From NCBI RefSeq assembly GCF_004331415.1, contig NZ_SJOP01000004.1, positions 228,616 through 292,615 of the forward strand: DNA of 64,000 bases, written 5' to 3'. Below the pieces are notes generated by a model. It had not been told where the DNA came from. It saw nothing but the letters and a program-made list of their open reading frames with translations, and made no database searches. A program made the translations under genes and the position numbers. The first letter of the stretch is position 1; every line of letters begins with the position of its first letter. Shown here piece by piece: positions 20,981 to 30,207 of this stretch. The DNA is from Kosakonia quasisacchari. GTDB taxonomy: Bacteria; Pseudomonadota; Gammaproteobacteria; Enterobacterales; Enterobacteriaceae.

Positions 20981-22108
20981 TCAGGGCATATGCGCGCGTT
21001 TCAGATACTCTTCGCTCTGCATCTCTTGCAAGCGAGATAAACAGCGCTGGAACTCAAACTTCAGGCGCTCACCCTGGTAGATGTCATGCAACGCTGCCGC
21101 TGCGCTAACCACCAGCTTGACATGGCGCTCGTAGAACTCGTCCACCAGCGCGATAAACCGCCGGGCTTCGCTCTCCATCAGCGGCGTCATCACCGGCACA
21201 TCAAATAACATCACCGTATGGAAGAGCCGCGACAGTGCAATGTAGTCATGTTGGCTGCGGGCATCCACGCAGAGGGTAGAAAACGACACCGCCAGCGTTT
21301 GGTTTTCTACACCCAACGTTGGCAATGGTCGGTGATTAATCTCTAATTCCGGCGCGTTTTGTCGTGCAGCACCTGCCAACGCCAACCACAGTTTGTCCAT
21401 CTGCTGAGCGGTACTGGCATCTAACGGCGTTAACCACAGGTGCGCCTGCGTCAGTGTTCGCAGGCGATAATCCACGCCCGCATCGACATTCATGATGTCG
21501 CAAAACTGCTTAATTGCCTCGATGGCGGGTAAAAACCGCGCCCGCTGTAAACCGTTGCGGTACAGTTCATCCGGCGGAATATTCGATGTCGCCACCAGCG
21601 TGATACCGCGTGCGAACAGCGCTTTCATCAGCCCACCAAGCAGCATGGCATCGGTGATATCCGACACAAAAAACTCGTCAAAGCACAGTACATCGGTTTC
21701 GGCTTTAAAGCGGTCGGCCACGATTTCCAGCGGATCGCTTTGCCCTTGCAGCGAGGTCAATTCTTCATGGACGCGCAGCATAAAACGGTGAAAGTGCAGA
21801 CGCTGTTTACGCTCGCCGGGCAGGCTTTGATGGAACATATCCATCAGCCAGGTTTTTCCCCGCCCGACGCCGCCCCACATATAAAGGCCACGCACGGGGG
21901 CGGCTTCTTTAAGCTCACGTTTGCCGAGCAGCTTGCCAAACGTCGCCAGCAAGCCACCACTTTGTGGCGCGGCGGGTTCGCTGCGGTTAATTAATGCCCG
22001 GTAAATGACATCCAGCCGCGAGACGGCTTCTTTTTGCACATCATCCGGTTGATGGCTACCCTCGTTCAGGGCATTTAGATATCGCGATGTTGGGGAAAGG
22101 CTCTGCAT
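20981..22108 (-). CDS. zapE: Cell division protein ZapE (AFG1-like ATPase)
   Basis: ZapE is an ATPase that associates with the Z ring late in division and is needed under low oxygen or high temperature in E. coli. The ATG at 22108 gives 375 residues, as in E. coli. Walker A is GGVGRGKT (79-86), and Walker B is in LCFDEFF. An AFG1-type P-loop ATPase fold covers the whole length. It is divergent from zapG, another envelope/division gene, with 189 bp between them. Confidence 0.95.
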   Translation of the reverse strand: MQSLSPTSRYLNALNEGSHQPDDVQKEAVSRLDVIYRALINRSEPAAPQSGGLLATFGKLLGKRELKEAAPVRGLYMWGGVGRGKTWLMDMFHQSLPGERKQRLHFHRFMLRVHEELTSLQGQSDPLEIVADRFKAETDVLCFDEFFVSDITDAMLLGGLMKALFARGITLVATSNIPPDELYRNGLQRARFLPAIEAIKQFCDIMNVDAGVDYRLRTLTQAHLWLTPLDASTAQQMDKLWLALAGAARQNAPELEINHRPLPTLGVENQTLAVSFSTLCVDARSQHDYIALSRLFHTVMLFDVPVMTPLMESEARRFIALVDEFYERHVKLVVSAAAALHDIYQGERLKFEFQRCLSRLQEMQSEEYLKRAHMP

Positions 22109-22297
22109 GGTGTTGTTGTTATTCCTTGAAAATCGATCCGCCCCCACAGGGTTGACGAAAAAAAGGCCGTTCTACACTACGCGATGCTGCGTCAGGATTC
22201 CACTTCTGCACGATTAGCGGTTATAGTGGCACAATCAGGCGCAGGCAGGAGCTTGCAGCCCACACCCTACGGAATCAAAAAACAACGGGAGAAGTTC

Positions 22298-22696
22298 ATG
22301 ACCTGGGAATATGCGCTAATTGGGTTGGTTGTCGGCATTATTATTGGTGCCGTGGGTATGCGTTTCGGAAACCGCAAATTGCGCCAACAACAGGCCTTGC
22401 AGTACGAACTGGAAAAAAACAAAGCGGAACTCGAAGATTACCGCGAAGAGCTGGTGAGCCACTTTGCCCGCAGCGCTGAGCTGTTGGATAACATGGCAGA
22501 CGATTACCGCCAGCTTTATCAGCATATGGCGAAAAGTTCGACCAGCCTGCTGCCGGAAATGTCCGCGGAAGAGAACCCGTTCCGCAACCGTCTGGCCGAA
22601 TCCGAAGCCAGCAACGATCAGGCGCCGGTGCAGATCCCGCGCGACTATTCTGAAGGTGCATCCGGCCTGCTGCGCGGCGGCGCTAGCCGTAAATAA
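22298..22696 (+). CDS. zapG: Z-ring/envelope protein ZapG (YhcB, DUF1043)
   Basis: ZapG is an inner-membrane protein implicated in coordinating cell elongation, division and envelope growth. The start at 22298 gives 132 residues as in E. coli. One transmembrane helix lies at about residues 4-22, followed by a long coiled coil (about 30-75) and a disordered tail. An upstream in-frame start is not supported. Confidence 0.93.
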   Translation: MTWEYALIGLVVGIIIGAVGMRFGNRKLRQQQALQYELEKNKAELEDYREELVSHFARSAELLDNMADDYRQLYQHMAKSSTSLLPEMSAEENPFRNRLAESEASNDQAPVQIPRDYSEGASGLLRGGASRK

Positions 22697-22717
22697 TCGA
22701 ACGCATCTTAAATATTT

Positions 22718-22740
22718 ACGGGCGCGCTCCTTGCGCCCGT
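22718..22740 (+). terminator. Hairpin after zapG
   Basis: A perfect 8-bp GC-rich stem (22718-22725 with 22733-22740) with a 7-base loop, 21 bp after the zapG stop. The trailing sequence is cccttctt, so the U-tract is weak. Confidence 0.5.
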
Positions 22741-22865
22741 CCCTTCTTGCGCATCGCAGCTATTATTTAGTCATTCACCTCATTGTTACCCGGTTGAAAT
22801 TTCAATAACATCAAACTGTTTTGGGGCGTCATTCTTTCCACTTCAGGTTACGAGAGCCAGCATCA

Positions 22866-24242
22866 ATGAAGAAACAAACCCAGCTGTTGAGTGCATTTGC
22901 GTTAAGTGTCGGGTTAACTCTCTCGGCACCCTTTCAGACCTTTGCGGCAATGCCATCACAAATCCCAGGCCAGGGCGCGTTACCAAGCCTCGCCCCCGTG
23001 CTGGAAAAGGTTCTGCCGGCGGTAGTCAGCGTGCAGGTAGAAGGCACAGCGGTACAAGGCCAGAAAGTCCCTGAAGAATTGAAAAAATATTTCGGCGAAG
23101 AGATGCCAGATCAACCACAGCAGCAACCGCAGCCGTTTGAAGGCCTCGGTTCCGGGGTGATTATCGATGCCGCCAAAGGTTACGTGCTGACCAATAACCA
23201 CGTGATTAACCAAGCACAAAAAATCAACGTACAGTTGAACGATGGGCGCGAATTCGAAGCCAAATTGATTGGCGGGGACGATCAGAGCGACATCGCGCTA
23301 CTGCAATTACAAAATGCGAGCAACCTGACGCAAATTGCCATCGCCGATTCCGATCAGTTGCGCGTCGGCGATTTCGTGATTGCCGTGGGTAACCCCTTCG
23401 GTCTTGGCCAAACCGCCACATCAGGGATTGTTTCTGCGCTGGGTCGTAGCGGCCTGAACCTTGAAGGGCTGGAAAACTTTATTCAGACCGATGCTTCCAT
23501 TAACCGTGGCAACTCTGGCGGCGCGCTGCTCAACCTGAACGGCGAACTTATCGGTATTAACACGGCGATACTCGCACCGGGCGGCGGTAGCGTTGGCATC
23601 GGTTTTGCGATTCCAAGCAACATGGCACAAACCCTCTCTCATCAGTTGATTCAGTTTGGTGAAATCAAACGCGGACTGTTGGGCATTAAAGGCACCGAAA
23701 TGAGTGCAGATATTGCCAAAGCCTTTAACCTGAACGTGCAGCGCGGCGCATTTGTCAGTGAAGTGCTGCCGAACTCGGGTTCGGCGAAAGCGGGGATCAA
23801 ATCGGGTGATGTGATTGTGAGCCTGAACGGCAAACCGTTGAGCAGCTTCGCCGAACTGCGTTCGCGCATCGCGACCACCGAACCGGGTGCAAAAGTGAAG
23901 TTGGGGCTGCTACGCGACGGTAAACCACTGGATGTCGAAGTGACGCTTGATAAAAGCACCTCATCTTCCGCCAGCGCCGAGTTGATCTCCCCGTCGCTGC
24001 AAGGCGCGGAGCTGAGCGATGGTCAGCTTAAAGATGGCACTAAAGGCATCACCGTCGGTAATGTGGAAAAAGGCAGCGCCGCCGCGCAGGCTGGCCTGCA
24101 CAAAGATGATGTGATCATTGGCGTTAACCGGGATCGTGTGCAGTCGATCGCTGAAATGCGCAAAGTGCTGGAAGCGAAACCACCTGTCATGGCGCTGCAT
24201 ATCGTGCGGGGCAATGACAGTATCTATCTGTTGCTGCGCTAA
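22866..24242 (+). CDS. degQ: Periplasmic serine endoprotease DegQ
   Basis: DegQ is an HtrA protease and chaperone that degrades misfolded periplasmic proteins. The ATG at 22866 starts a signal peptide cleaved near residue 28 (FAA). The length is 458 residues (455 in E. coli), with a few extra Gln/Pro residues at about 82-90 in the LA loop. The catalytic triad is His112, Asp142 and Ser217 (GNSGG). Two PDZ domains follow. The shorter LA loop relative to DegP and the degS neighbour support DegQ. Confidence 0.96.
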   Translation: MKKQTQLLSAFALSVGLTLSAPFQTFAAMPSQIPGQGALPSLAPVLEKVLPAVVSVQVEGTAVQGQKVPEELKKYFGEEMPDQPQQQPQPFEGLGSGVIIDAAKGYVLTNNHVINQAQKINVQLNDGREFEAKLIGGDDQSDIALLQLQNASNLTQIAIADSDQLRVGDFVIAVGNPFGLGQTATSGIVSALGRSGLNLEGLENFIQTDASINRGNSGGALLNLNGELIGINTAILAPGGGSVGIGFAIPSNMAQTLSHQLIQFGEIKRGLLGIKGTEMSADIAKAFNLNVQRGAFVSEVLPNSGSAKAGIKSGDVIVSLNGKPLSSFAELRSRIATTEPGAKVKLGLLRDGKPLDVEVTLDKSTSSSASAELISPSLQGAELSDGQLKDGTKGITVGNVEKGSAAAQAGLHKDDVIIGVNRDRVQSIAEMRKVLEAKPPVMALHIVRGNDSIYLLLR

Positions 24243-24254
24243 GTAATTCTGTCG

Positions 24255-24285
24255 CCGGACATCACCGCCTGCGTGTGATGTCCGG
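24255..24285 (+). repeat. Perfect 11-bp inverted repeat between degQ and degS
   Basis: ccggacatcac (24255-24265) and its exact complement (24275-24285) flank a 9-base loop in the 92-bp gap. There is no U-tract. It may protect the degQ mRNA 3' end or act as a partial terminator; it is only loosely REP-like. Confidence 0.6.
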
Positions 24286-24334
24286 ATAACTCATGTTATG
24301 CTGCTGCCGTTCTCCTTTTAATGACTATCCCATC

Positions 24335-25402
24335 ATGTATGTGAAGCTTTTACGTTCCGTGGCAATCGGTTTGGTCGTCGGTGGTCTGATCATCGCCGCC
24401 ATGCCTTCGCTGCGTAAAAACATTCCGCTCGCGACGCCGCAAATCGACAGCGCCGATGAAACGCCTGCCAGCTATAACCCGGCAGTTCGTCGCGCAGCGC
24501 CTGCGGTAGTGAACGTCTATAACCGTAGCCTGAATAGCTCCACCCATGATCGCCTCGAAATTCGTACGCTCGGTTCCGGCGTCATCATGGATCAGCGCGG
24601 CTATATCATCACCAACAAACATGTGATCAACGATGCCGACCAAATCATTGTCGCGTTGCAGGATGGTCGGGTATTTGAAGCGTTACTGGTGGGCTCGGAT
24701 ACGTTGACCGATCTTGCGGTGTTGAAGATCAATGCTAACGGTGGCTTGCCGGTGATCCCCATCAACACGAAGCGCACGCCGCATATCGGCGATGTGGTGC
24801 TGGCGATCGGCAACCCGTATAACCTTGGTCAAACGACGACCCAGGGGATTATCAGCGCCACGGGTCGTATTGGTTTGAATCCCAGCGGGCGGCAAAACTT
24901 TTTGCAGACTGACGCTTCCATTAACCACGGTAACTCCGGCGGCGCACTGGTGAATTCACTGGGCGAACTGATGGGTATTAACACCCTGTCGTTTGATAAA
25001 AGCAATGACGGTGAAACGCCGGAAGGTATCGGGTTCGCCATTCCCTTCCAGTTGGCGACTAAAATTATGGATAAGCTGATCCGCGACGGTCGCGTGATCC
25101 GTGGCTATATCGGTATTGGCGGCCGGGAGATCGCGCCATTACATACTCAGGGCGGCGGTATCGACCCGATCCAGGGGATCGTTGTCAACGAAGTCTCACC
25201 GGATGGCCCGGCGGCGCGCGCGGGGATTCAGGTCAATGATGTGATCACCTCGGTGAATGGAAAACCAGCTGTTTCCGCCCTCGAAACCATGGATCAAGTG
25301 GCAGAAATCCGCCCTGGTTCTGAAATCCCCGTCGAGGTCATGCGCGACGACAAGAAGCTCACCTTCAAGGTCACAATTCAGGAATACCCGGCGACCAATT
25401 GA
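24335..25402 (+). CDS. degS: Inner-membrane serine endoprotease DegS
   Basis: DegS senses unfolded outer-membrane porins through its PDZ domain and makes the first cut in RseA, starting the sigma-E response. The start at 24335 gives 355 residues, as in E. coli. An N-terminal transmembrane anchor (about 7-24) replaces the cleaved signal of DegQ. The triad is His96, Asp126 and Ser201. There is one PDZ domain. A shared bidirectional terminator separates it from convergent mdh. Confidence 0.97.
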   Translation: MYVKLLRSVAIGLVVGGLIIAAMPSLRKNIPLATPQIDSADETPASYNPAVRRAAPAVVNVYNRSLNSSTHDRLEIRTLGSGVIMDQRGYIITNKHVINDADQIIVALQDGRVFEALLVGSDTLTDLAVLKINANGGLPVIPINTKRTPHIGDVVLAIGNPYNLGQTTTQGIISATGRIGLNPSGRQNFLQTDASINHGNSGGALVNSLGELMGINTLSFDKSNDGETPEGIGFAIPFQLATKIMDKLIRDGRVIRGYIGIGGREIAPLHTQGGGIDPIQGIVVNEVSPDGPAARAGIQVNDVITSVNGKPAVSALETMDQVAEIRPGSEIPVEVMRDDKKLTFKVTIQEYPATN

Positions 25403-25410
25403 TCGCCATA

Positions 25411-25441
25411 AAAAAACCGGAGCAACAGGCTCCGGTTTTTT
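25411..25441 (+). terminator. Bidirectional terminator between degS and mdh
   Basis: A 13-bp stem (25411-25423 with 25429-25441) with A and T runs on its two sides sits between the convergent degS and mdh stops. It can serve both transcripts. Confidence 0.9.
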
Positions 25442-25468
25442 CTTCCTGCGCTCGCAGGACAACAAGGC

Positions 25469-26461
<993 letters not shown>

Positions 26462-26751
26462 TTAATCCACCCTGGTAATTATGACAATAAACGCGCCAAA
26501 ATAGTGCGGCGCAGCCCACTGTTAAGATCTTATATAAGGATGGATATGACCGTCAGATCGGCAATCTAAGCAACTAACACTGAGAGTTTATAATATAGCT
26601 GCGATATCCACCAAAATAACATCAACTTTATAACATTTAATTTACTTTTTAATCTTATTTGCGACGTAAGACACATGTGGCTGTGCTTCATTACAGGATT
26701 TGATAAACTTCGCGCCTTCTCAGCAGTTTTCAGAAATTCCTCGCGAGAATA

Positions 26752-26769
26752 TTTGCATAAAAATTCATC
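26752..26769 (+). promoter_or_regulatory. ARG box 1 of the argR operator
   Basis: The 18 bases fit wnTGAATwwwwATTCAnw with one mismatch in the left arm (TGCAT). The box overlaps the -35 element TTGCAT (26753-26758) of the predicted argR promoter, so bound ArgR would block polymerase. Confidence 0.8.
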
Positions 26770-26781
26770 AATATGCATAAT
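26753..26781 (+). promoter_or_regulatory. argR promoter
   Basis: TTGCAT (26753-26758) and CATAAT (26776-26781) are 17 bp apart, 35 bp upstream of the argR start. Both elements lie inside the ARG boxes, the arrangement of a self-repressed gene. Confidence 0.65.
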
Positions 26782-26789
26782 AATGTTGT
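26772..26789 (+). promoter_or_regulatory. ARG box 2 of the argR operator
   Basis: A weaker ARG box (left arm TGCAT, right arm ATGTT) begins 2 bp after box 1 and covers the -10 element. A 2-bp spacing is what I recall for argR itself, against 3 bp at most arginine genes. Confidence 0.65.
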
Positions 26790-26812
26790 TTTCACGGCCA
26801 TATTACGGGTGA

Positions 26813-27286
<474 letters not shown>

Positions 27287-27665
27287 TGAGCGCTTCCCCT
27301 CGGCTTCGGCTGTGGGGGAATGTTCGGCTTTTTGCTCCCCAACTCGACTTTTCCCCTATCAAAGACTTAGCAGTTAGTGCGATTTATGGTTTCGCTTCCC
27401 TTTCCCAGCGCATGCCACCGCACAAAAAATCAAATTCATCTATCCATATGATTTTCTTAACTATCGTTAACTAAATTTTTACCTGAATACTGTTTTTTAT
27501 GCTTTTCTGCAATATAAAACCGCAAATCATATTCCCATTCATCATGGTTATAATTAGCTTGGTATTAATTATTCGCGTGATTAGTGTATACTTGATTTTG
27601 TGATGAGGGTCACGAAACAAGACCCTCCGAAAAATTAAATAAAAGAATACGACGAGGTATTAGAC
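27287..27665 (+). other. argR-yhcN intergenic region
   Basis: The first part holds a ttcccc/ggggaa stem (27294-27299 with 27315-27320) with a short T-run nearby, a possible argR terminator. The middle is AT-rich with no gene. The last 80 bp carry the probable yhcN promoter and leader. Confidence 0.4.
27587..27627 (+). promoter_or_regulatory. Probable yhcN promoter, CRP-like palindrome and leader hairpin
   Basis: TATACT at 27587-27592 is a good -10; the -35 is poor. TGTGA-N6-TCACG (27599-27614) matches the CRP consensus at nine of ten key bases but lies at about +1 to +15, where binding would repress. A 7-bp stem, gagggtc (27605-27611) with gaccctc (27621-27627), overlaps it, so the palindrome may act in RNA instead. 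Confidence 0.4.
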
Positions 27666-27929
27666 ATGAATATCAAATCAACCGTTGCAACACTGAGTAT
27701 CCTTTCAGCCCTGTCATTTGGCGCTTTCGCGGCGGATTCCATCAACGCGGAACAAGCTCAATCTCGCCAGTCACTGGGTACCGTTTCCATCGGTTCTGTC
27801 ACAGCGTCTCCGATGGACATGAACGCGCAACTGAGTAAAAAAGCGGAAGAACAAGGTGCTTCAGCTTACCGCATCATTGAAGCACGTAGCGGCGACCAAT
27901 GGCACGCAACCGCAGAGCTGTATAAATAA
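27666..27929 (+). CDS. yhcN: YhcN, small secreted DUF1471 stress protein
   Basis: YhcN belongs to the BhsA/McbA/YdgH family of small periplasmic or surface proteins. E. coli YhcN is linked to peroxide and acid stress and biofilms. It has 87 residues with a signal peptide cleaved after about residue 22 (FGAFA). The mature part has the family pattern GTVSI, PMDM and YRIIEARSGD, and ends HATAELYK. It is the first of two tandem paralogues and is the closer one to E. coli YhcN. Confidence 0.92.
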   Translation: MNIKSTVATLSILSALSFGAFAADSINAEQAQSRQSLGTVSIGSVTASPMDMNAQLSKKAEEQGASAYRIIEARSGDQWHATAELYK

Positions 27930-27957
27930 GTTTTACCGATAACCCTATCTAACCGTC

Positions 27958-28010
27958 ACTCAACGGCACCAGGCACAAAAATAGCACTTTAACCCTTCTC
28001 GCCGTTGAGT
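27958..28010 (+). other. Long-range stem between the two yhcN paralogues
   Basis: A perfect 10-bp stem (actcaacggc, 27958-27967, with its complement at 28001-28010) encloses a 33-base loop and is followed by ctctttt. It ends 8 bases before the ribosome binding site of the second gene. It could be a weak terminator that lowers expression of the downstream copy, or a 5' structure. Confidence 0.5.
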
Positions 28011-28030
28011 CTCTTTTAAGGAGACAGACA

Positions 28031-28294
28031 ATGAAACGTAATCTCATCATCGCATCCCTTGGCCTTGCATCCTTGATCTCTTTCGGTGCGAGCGCCGCAA
28101 CGCTTGTTAATAGCGATCAGGCCAACAACCTGCAACCTATGGGCAGTGTTTCCATTTCCCAAAGAGCGGGCGTCCCAATGGACATTCGCCAGGAGCTCTC
28201 TGCTAAAGCCGATCAGGCTGGCGCGAGCAGTTACCGTATTATTGAAGCACGTACGGGCGATAGTACCCACGTTACGGCTGAACTGTATAAATAA
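28031..28294 (+). CDS. Second YhcN-like DUF1471 protein
   Basis: An 87-residue paralogue of the gene 101 bp upstream with the same layout: a signal peptide cleaved near residue 22 (SFGASA), GSVSI, PMDI, YRIIEARTGD and a C-terminal AELYK. Outside these motifs it differs at many positions, so the duplication is not recent. A strong aaggagac ribosome binding site precedes the ATG, and an intrinsic terminator follows at 28321. Function is inferred only from the family: envelope stress or surface properties. Confidence 0.88.
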   Translation: MKRNLIIASLGLASLISFGASAATLVNSDQANNLQPMGSVSISQRAGVPMDIRQELSAKADQAGASSYRIIEARTGDSTHVTAELYK

Positions 28295-28320
28295 ACCCTC
28301 GTCGTCTTGTCCGACGACTT

Positions 28321-28347
28321 GCCCCTGCCCGTCAGGGGCTTTTTTTT
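28321..28347 (+). terminator. Intrinsic terminator after the yhcN pair
   Basis: A 7-bp GC stem (gcccctg, 28321-28327, with caggggc, 28333-28339) with a 5-base loop is followed by eight T's. It lies 26 bp after the second gene. Confidence 0.93.
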
Positions 28348-28355
28348 GCCTTCGC

Positions 28356-28625
28356 TCACCGCACGTTAAAACGTAGCTCGCCTTCCAGCTCCTCTTCCGC
28401 TTCATCAAAGAGCAGGATCAGCGCGCCAAAGCGGCGGCGCTGTTTTTCTGGTAGATGAATAAATTCAATTTCCAGCGGTAAGGGCAGCGCGCCGTCCATC
28501 ACCGTGTCCCACAAGGAATCCAGATCGTGGACTTTCTCGCGCTCAATAGCGAACAGGCGGCTAAACTCGCGGTAGAAAGCACTTTGATCAGCGATATTTT
28601 TAAAATCGAAAGTGTAGATATTCAT
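28356..28625 (-). CDS. yhcO: Barstar-like protein YhcO
   Basis: An 89-residue acidic protein of the barstar (barnase inhibitor) family, as E. coli YhcO (90 residues). The motif [12 protein letters not shown] and the acidic [10 protein letters not shown] segment fit the barnase-binding surface. No barnase-like ribonuclease gene is next to it, so either the partner is encoded elsewhere or the role differs. It is on the strand opposite to yhcN and 45 bp downstream of the aldehyde dehydrogenase gene, possibly cotranscribed with it. Confidence 0.9.
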   Translation of the reverse strand: MNIYTFDFKNIADQSAFYREFSRLFAIEREKVHDLDSLWDTVMDGALPLPLEIEFIHLPEKQRRRFGALILLFDEAEEELEGELRFNVR

Positions 28626-28670
28626 TTTCCGCCATCAGCCCAACAGGGCAGCAAAACGCCGCCCACATGA

Positions 28671-30125
28671 TTACAATCCCCCAAGGTGCAGAGTTTTCAC
28701 TTCCAGAAACTCGTCCAGCCCCAGCACCGAACCTTCCCGGCCAAGACCGGACTCTTTCACCCCGCCAAACGGCCCCAGCTCCGTTGATACCGCACACTCG
28801 TTAATCCCGATCATGCCGCTTTCGATCGCCTGCGAAACGCGGAATACCCGCTGCAGGTTCTGCGTATAGAAATAAGCGGCCAGACCAAACGGTGTTGCAT
28901 TGGCACGTTGCACCACCTCCTCTTCGCTGGTGAAACGGAAACAGGCGGCAACCGGGCCAAACGTCTCTTCCTGCGCCAGTTTCATGCCATCGCTGCAATC
29001 ACCCAGCACCGTTGGCTGCCAGAAGTTACCGCCAAGGCTGTGCGGTTTGCCACCGGCTAATACTTTCGCCCCTTTGGCGACGGCATCGTCGACATGCTCG
29101 CGCACTTTGTCCACCGCAGCGCGTTCAATCAGCGGACCTACAACCACGCCCTCATCCAGGCCATTACCCACTTTTAGCGCATTAACAGCCTCGGTCAGTT
29201 TTTGTGTAAAGCTATCGTAGACAGATTCATGAATGTAGAAGCGGTTAACGCTGACGCACACCTGCCCCGCATTACGGAATTTATTGGCAACAGCGCCCTG
29301 CACCGCCGCATCAATGTCGGCATCCTCAAACACGATATAAGGCGCATTTCCTCCCAGCTCCATCGACACTTTTTTCATGGTTTCAGCTGCGTTTCGCACC
29401 AGCGTTTTCCCCACCGCCGTCGAGCCGGTAAACGAGATTTTGCGCACCTCATGGCTGGCCATAATCGCATCGCTGATTTCAGATGTATTCCCGGCAACAG
29501 CGTTCAACACACCGTCCGGCACACCGGCTTTTTTCGCCAGCGCCAGCAACGCAAAAGCGCTAAGCGGTGTGTTGTTTGCCGGTTTGATAACGCCGGTACA
29601 GCCTGCCGCCAGCGCGGGCCCAAGCTTGCGGGTCAACATCGCCATCGGGAAATTCCACGGTGTAATCGCGGCCACCACACCAATCGGTTCTCGCGTCGCC
29701 AGAATGCGTGATCCTGGCTTGATGGGCGGAATAATTTCACCGTTTGCGCGTTTTGCCTGCTCAGCAAACCACTGAATAAAGCTGGCGGCATATTCCACTT
29801 CACCTTCTGCTTCTTTCAATGGTTTGCCCTGCTCAGTGGTCATCAATCTGCCAAGCCAGCTTTTGTTTTCAATGATCAATTCATACCAGCGATACAAAAT
29901 GGTCGAGCGCTCTTTCGCGGTTTTCGCCCGCCATGCGGGAAAGGCACGTGTCGCAGCGGCAATGGCTTCTTCTGTCTCTTTCTTGCCTGCTTTGGCAACT
30001 TTCGCGATAGTTTCGCCCGTCGCCGGATTCAGAACGTCAAATGTGGTATCCAGCGATTTCCAGACACCATCAACCAGATAGCCGGTCTGAAAAAGCGCAT
30101 TGTCCTGCAGTGACTGCGTTGTCAT
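28671..30125 (-). CDS. NAD(P)-dependent aldehyde dehydrogenase, succinate-semialdehyde dehydrogenase type
   Basis: A 484-residue aldehyde dehydrogenase, closest in sequence to GabD/Sad-type succinate-semialdehyde dehydrogenases. Catalytic residues are in place: Asn158 (TPWNFP), Lys181, Glu256 (MELGG) and Cys290 (GQVCVS). The region EYAASFIQWFAEQAKR is typical of the SSADH group. The preferred substrate is inference. E. coli has no gene here between yhcO and aaeB. Base composition looks like its neighbours. A perfect aggagg ribosome binding site precedes the ATG. The stop is only 45 bp from yhcO. Confidence 0.85.
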   Translation of the reverse strand: MTTQSLQDNALFQTGYLVDGVWKSLDTTFDVLNPATGETIAKVAKAGKKETEEAIAAATRAFPAWRAKTAKERSTILYRWYELIIENKSWLGRLMTTEQGKPLKEAEGEVEYAASFIQWFAEQAKRANGEIIPPIKPGSRILATREPIGVVAAITPWNFPMAMLTRKLGPALAAGCTGVIKPANNTPLSAFALLALAKKAGVPDGVLNAVAGNTSEISDAIMASHEVRKISFTGSTAVGKTLVRNAAETMKKVSMELGGNAPYIVFEDADIDAAVQGAVANKFRNAGQVCVSVNRFYIHESVYDSFTQKLTEAVNALKVGNGLDEGVVVGPLIERAAVDKVREHVDDAVAKGAKVLAGGKPHSLGGNFWQPTVLGDCSDGMKLAQEETFGPVAACFRFTSEEEVVQRANATPFGLAAYFYTQNLQRVFRVSQAIESGMIGINECAVSTELGPFGGVKESGLGREGSVLGLDEFLEVKTLHLGGL

Positions 30126-30177
30126 TTGTCCTCCTGATCTGCGGTTTATAAAAACTCTTAGAAAGTATAGCCATAAA

Positions 30178-30204
30178 AAAACCGACGCTTTTGGCGTCGG
30201 TTTG
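30178..30204 (-). terminator. Intrinsic terminator of aaeXAB
   Basis: An aaccgacgc/gcgtcggtt stem with a 5-base loop, followed on the minus strand by a U-run (the A's at 30175-30181), lies right after the aaeB stop. Confidence 0.88.
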
Positions 30205-30207
30205 GCA

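Noticed and set aside
24255..24285. The degQ-degS inverted repeat as a REP element
   Set aside because: It lacks the REP consensus apart from a short ccgga, and I noticed no second copy in the window.
28356..28625. yhcO as half of a barnase-barstar toxin system
   Set aside because: No barnase-like or other small toxin gene is adjacent, and yhcO is core genome in enterobacteria.
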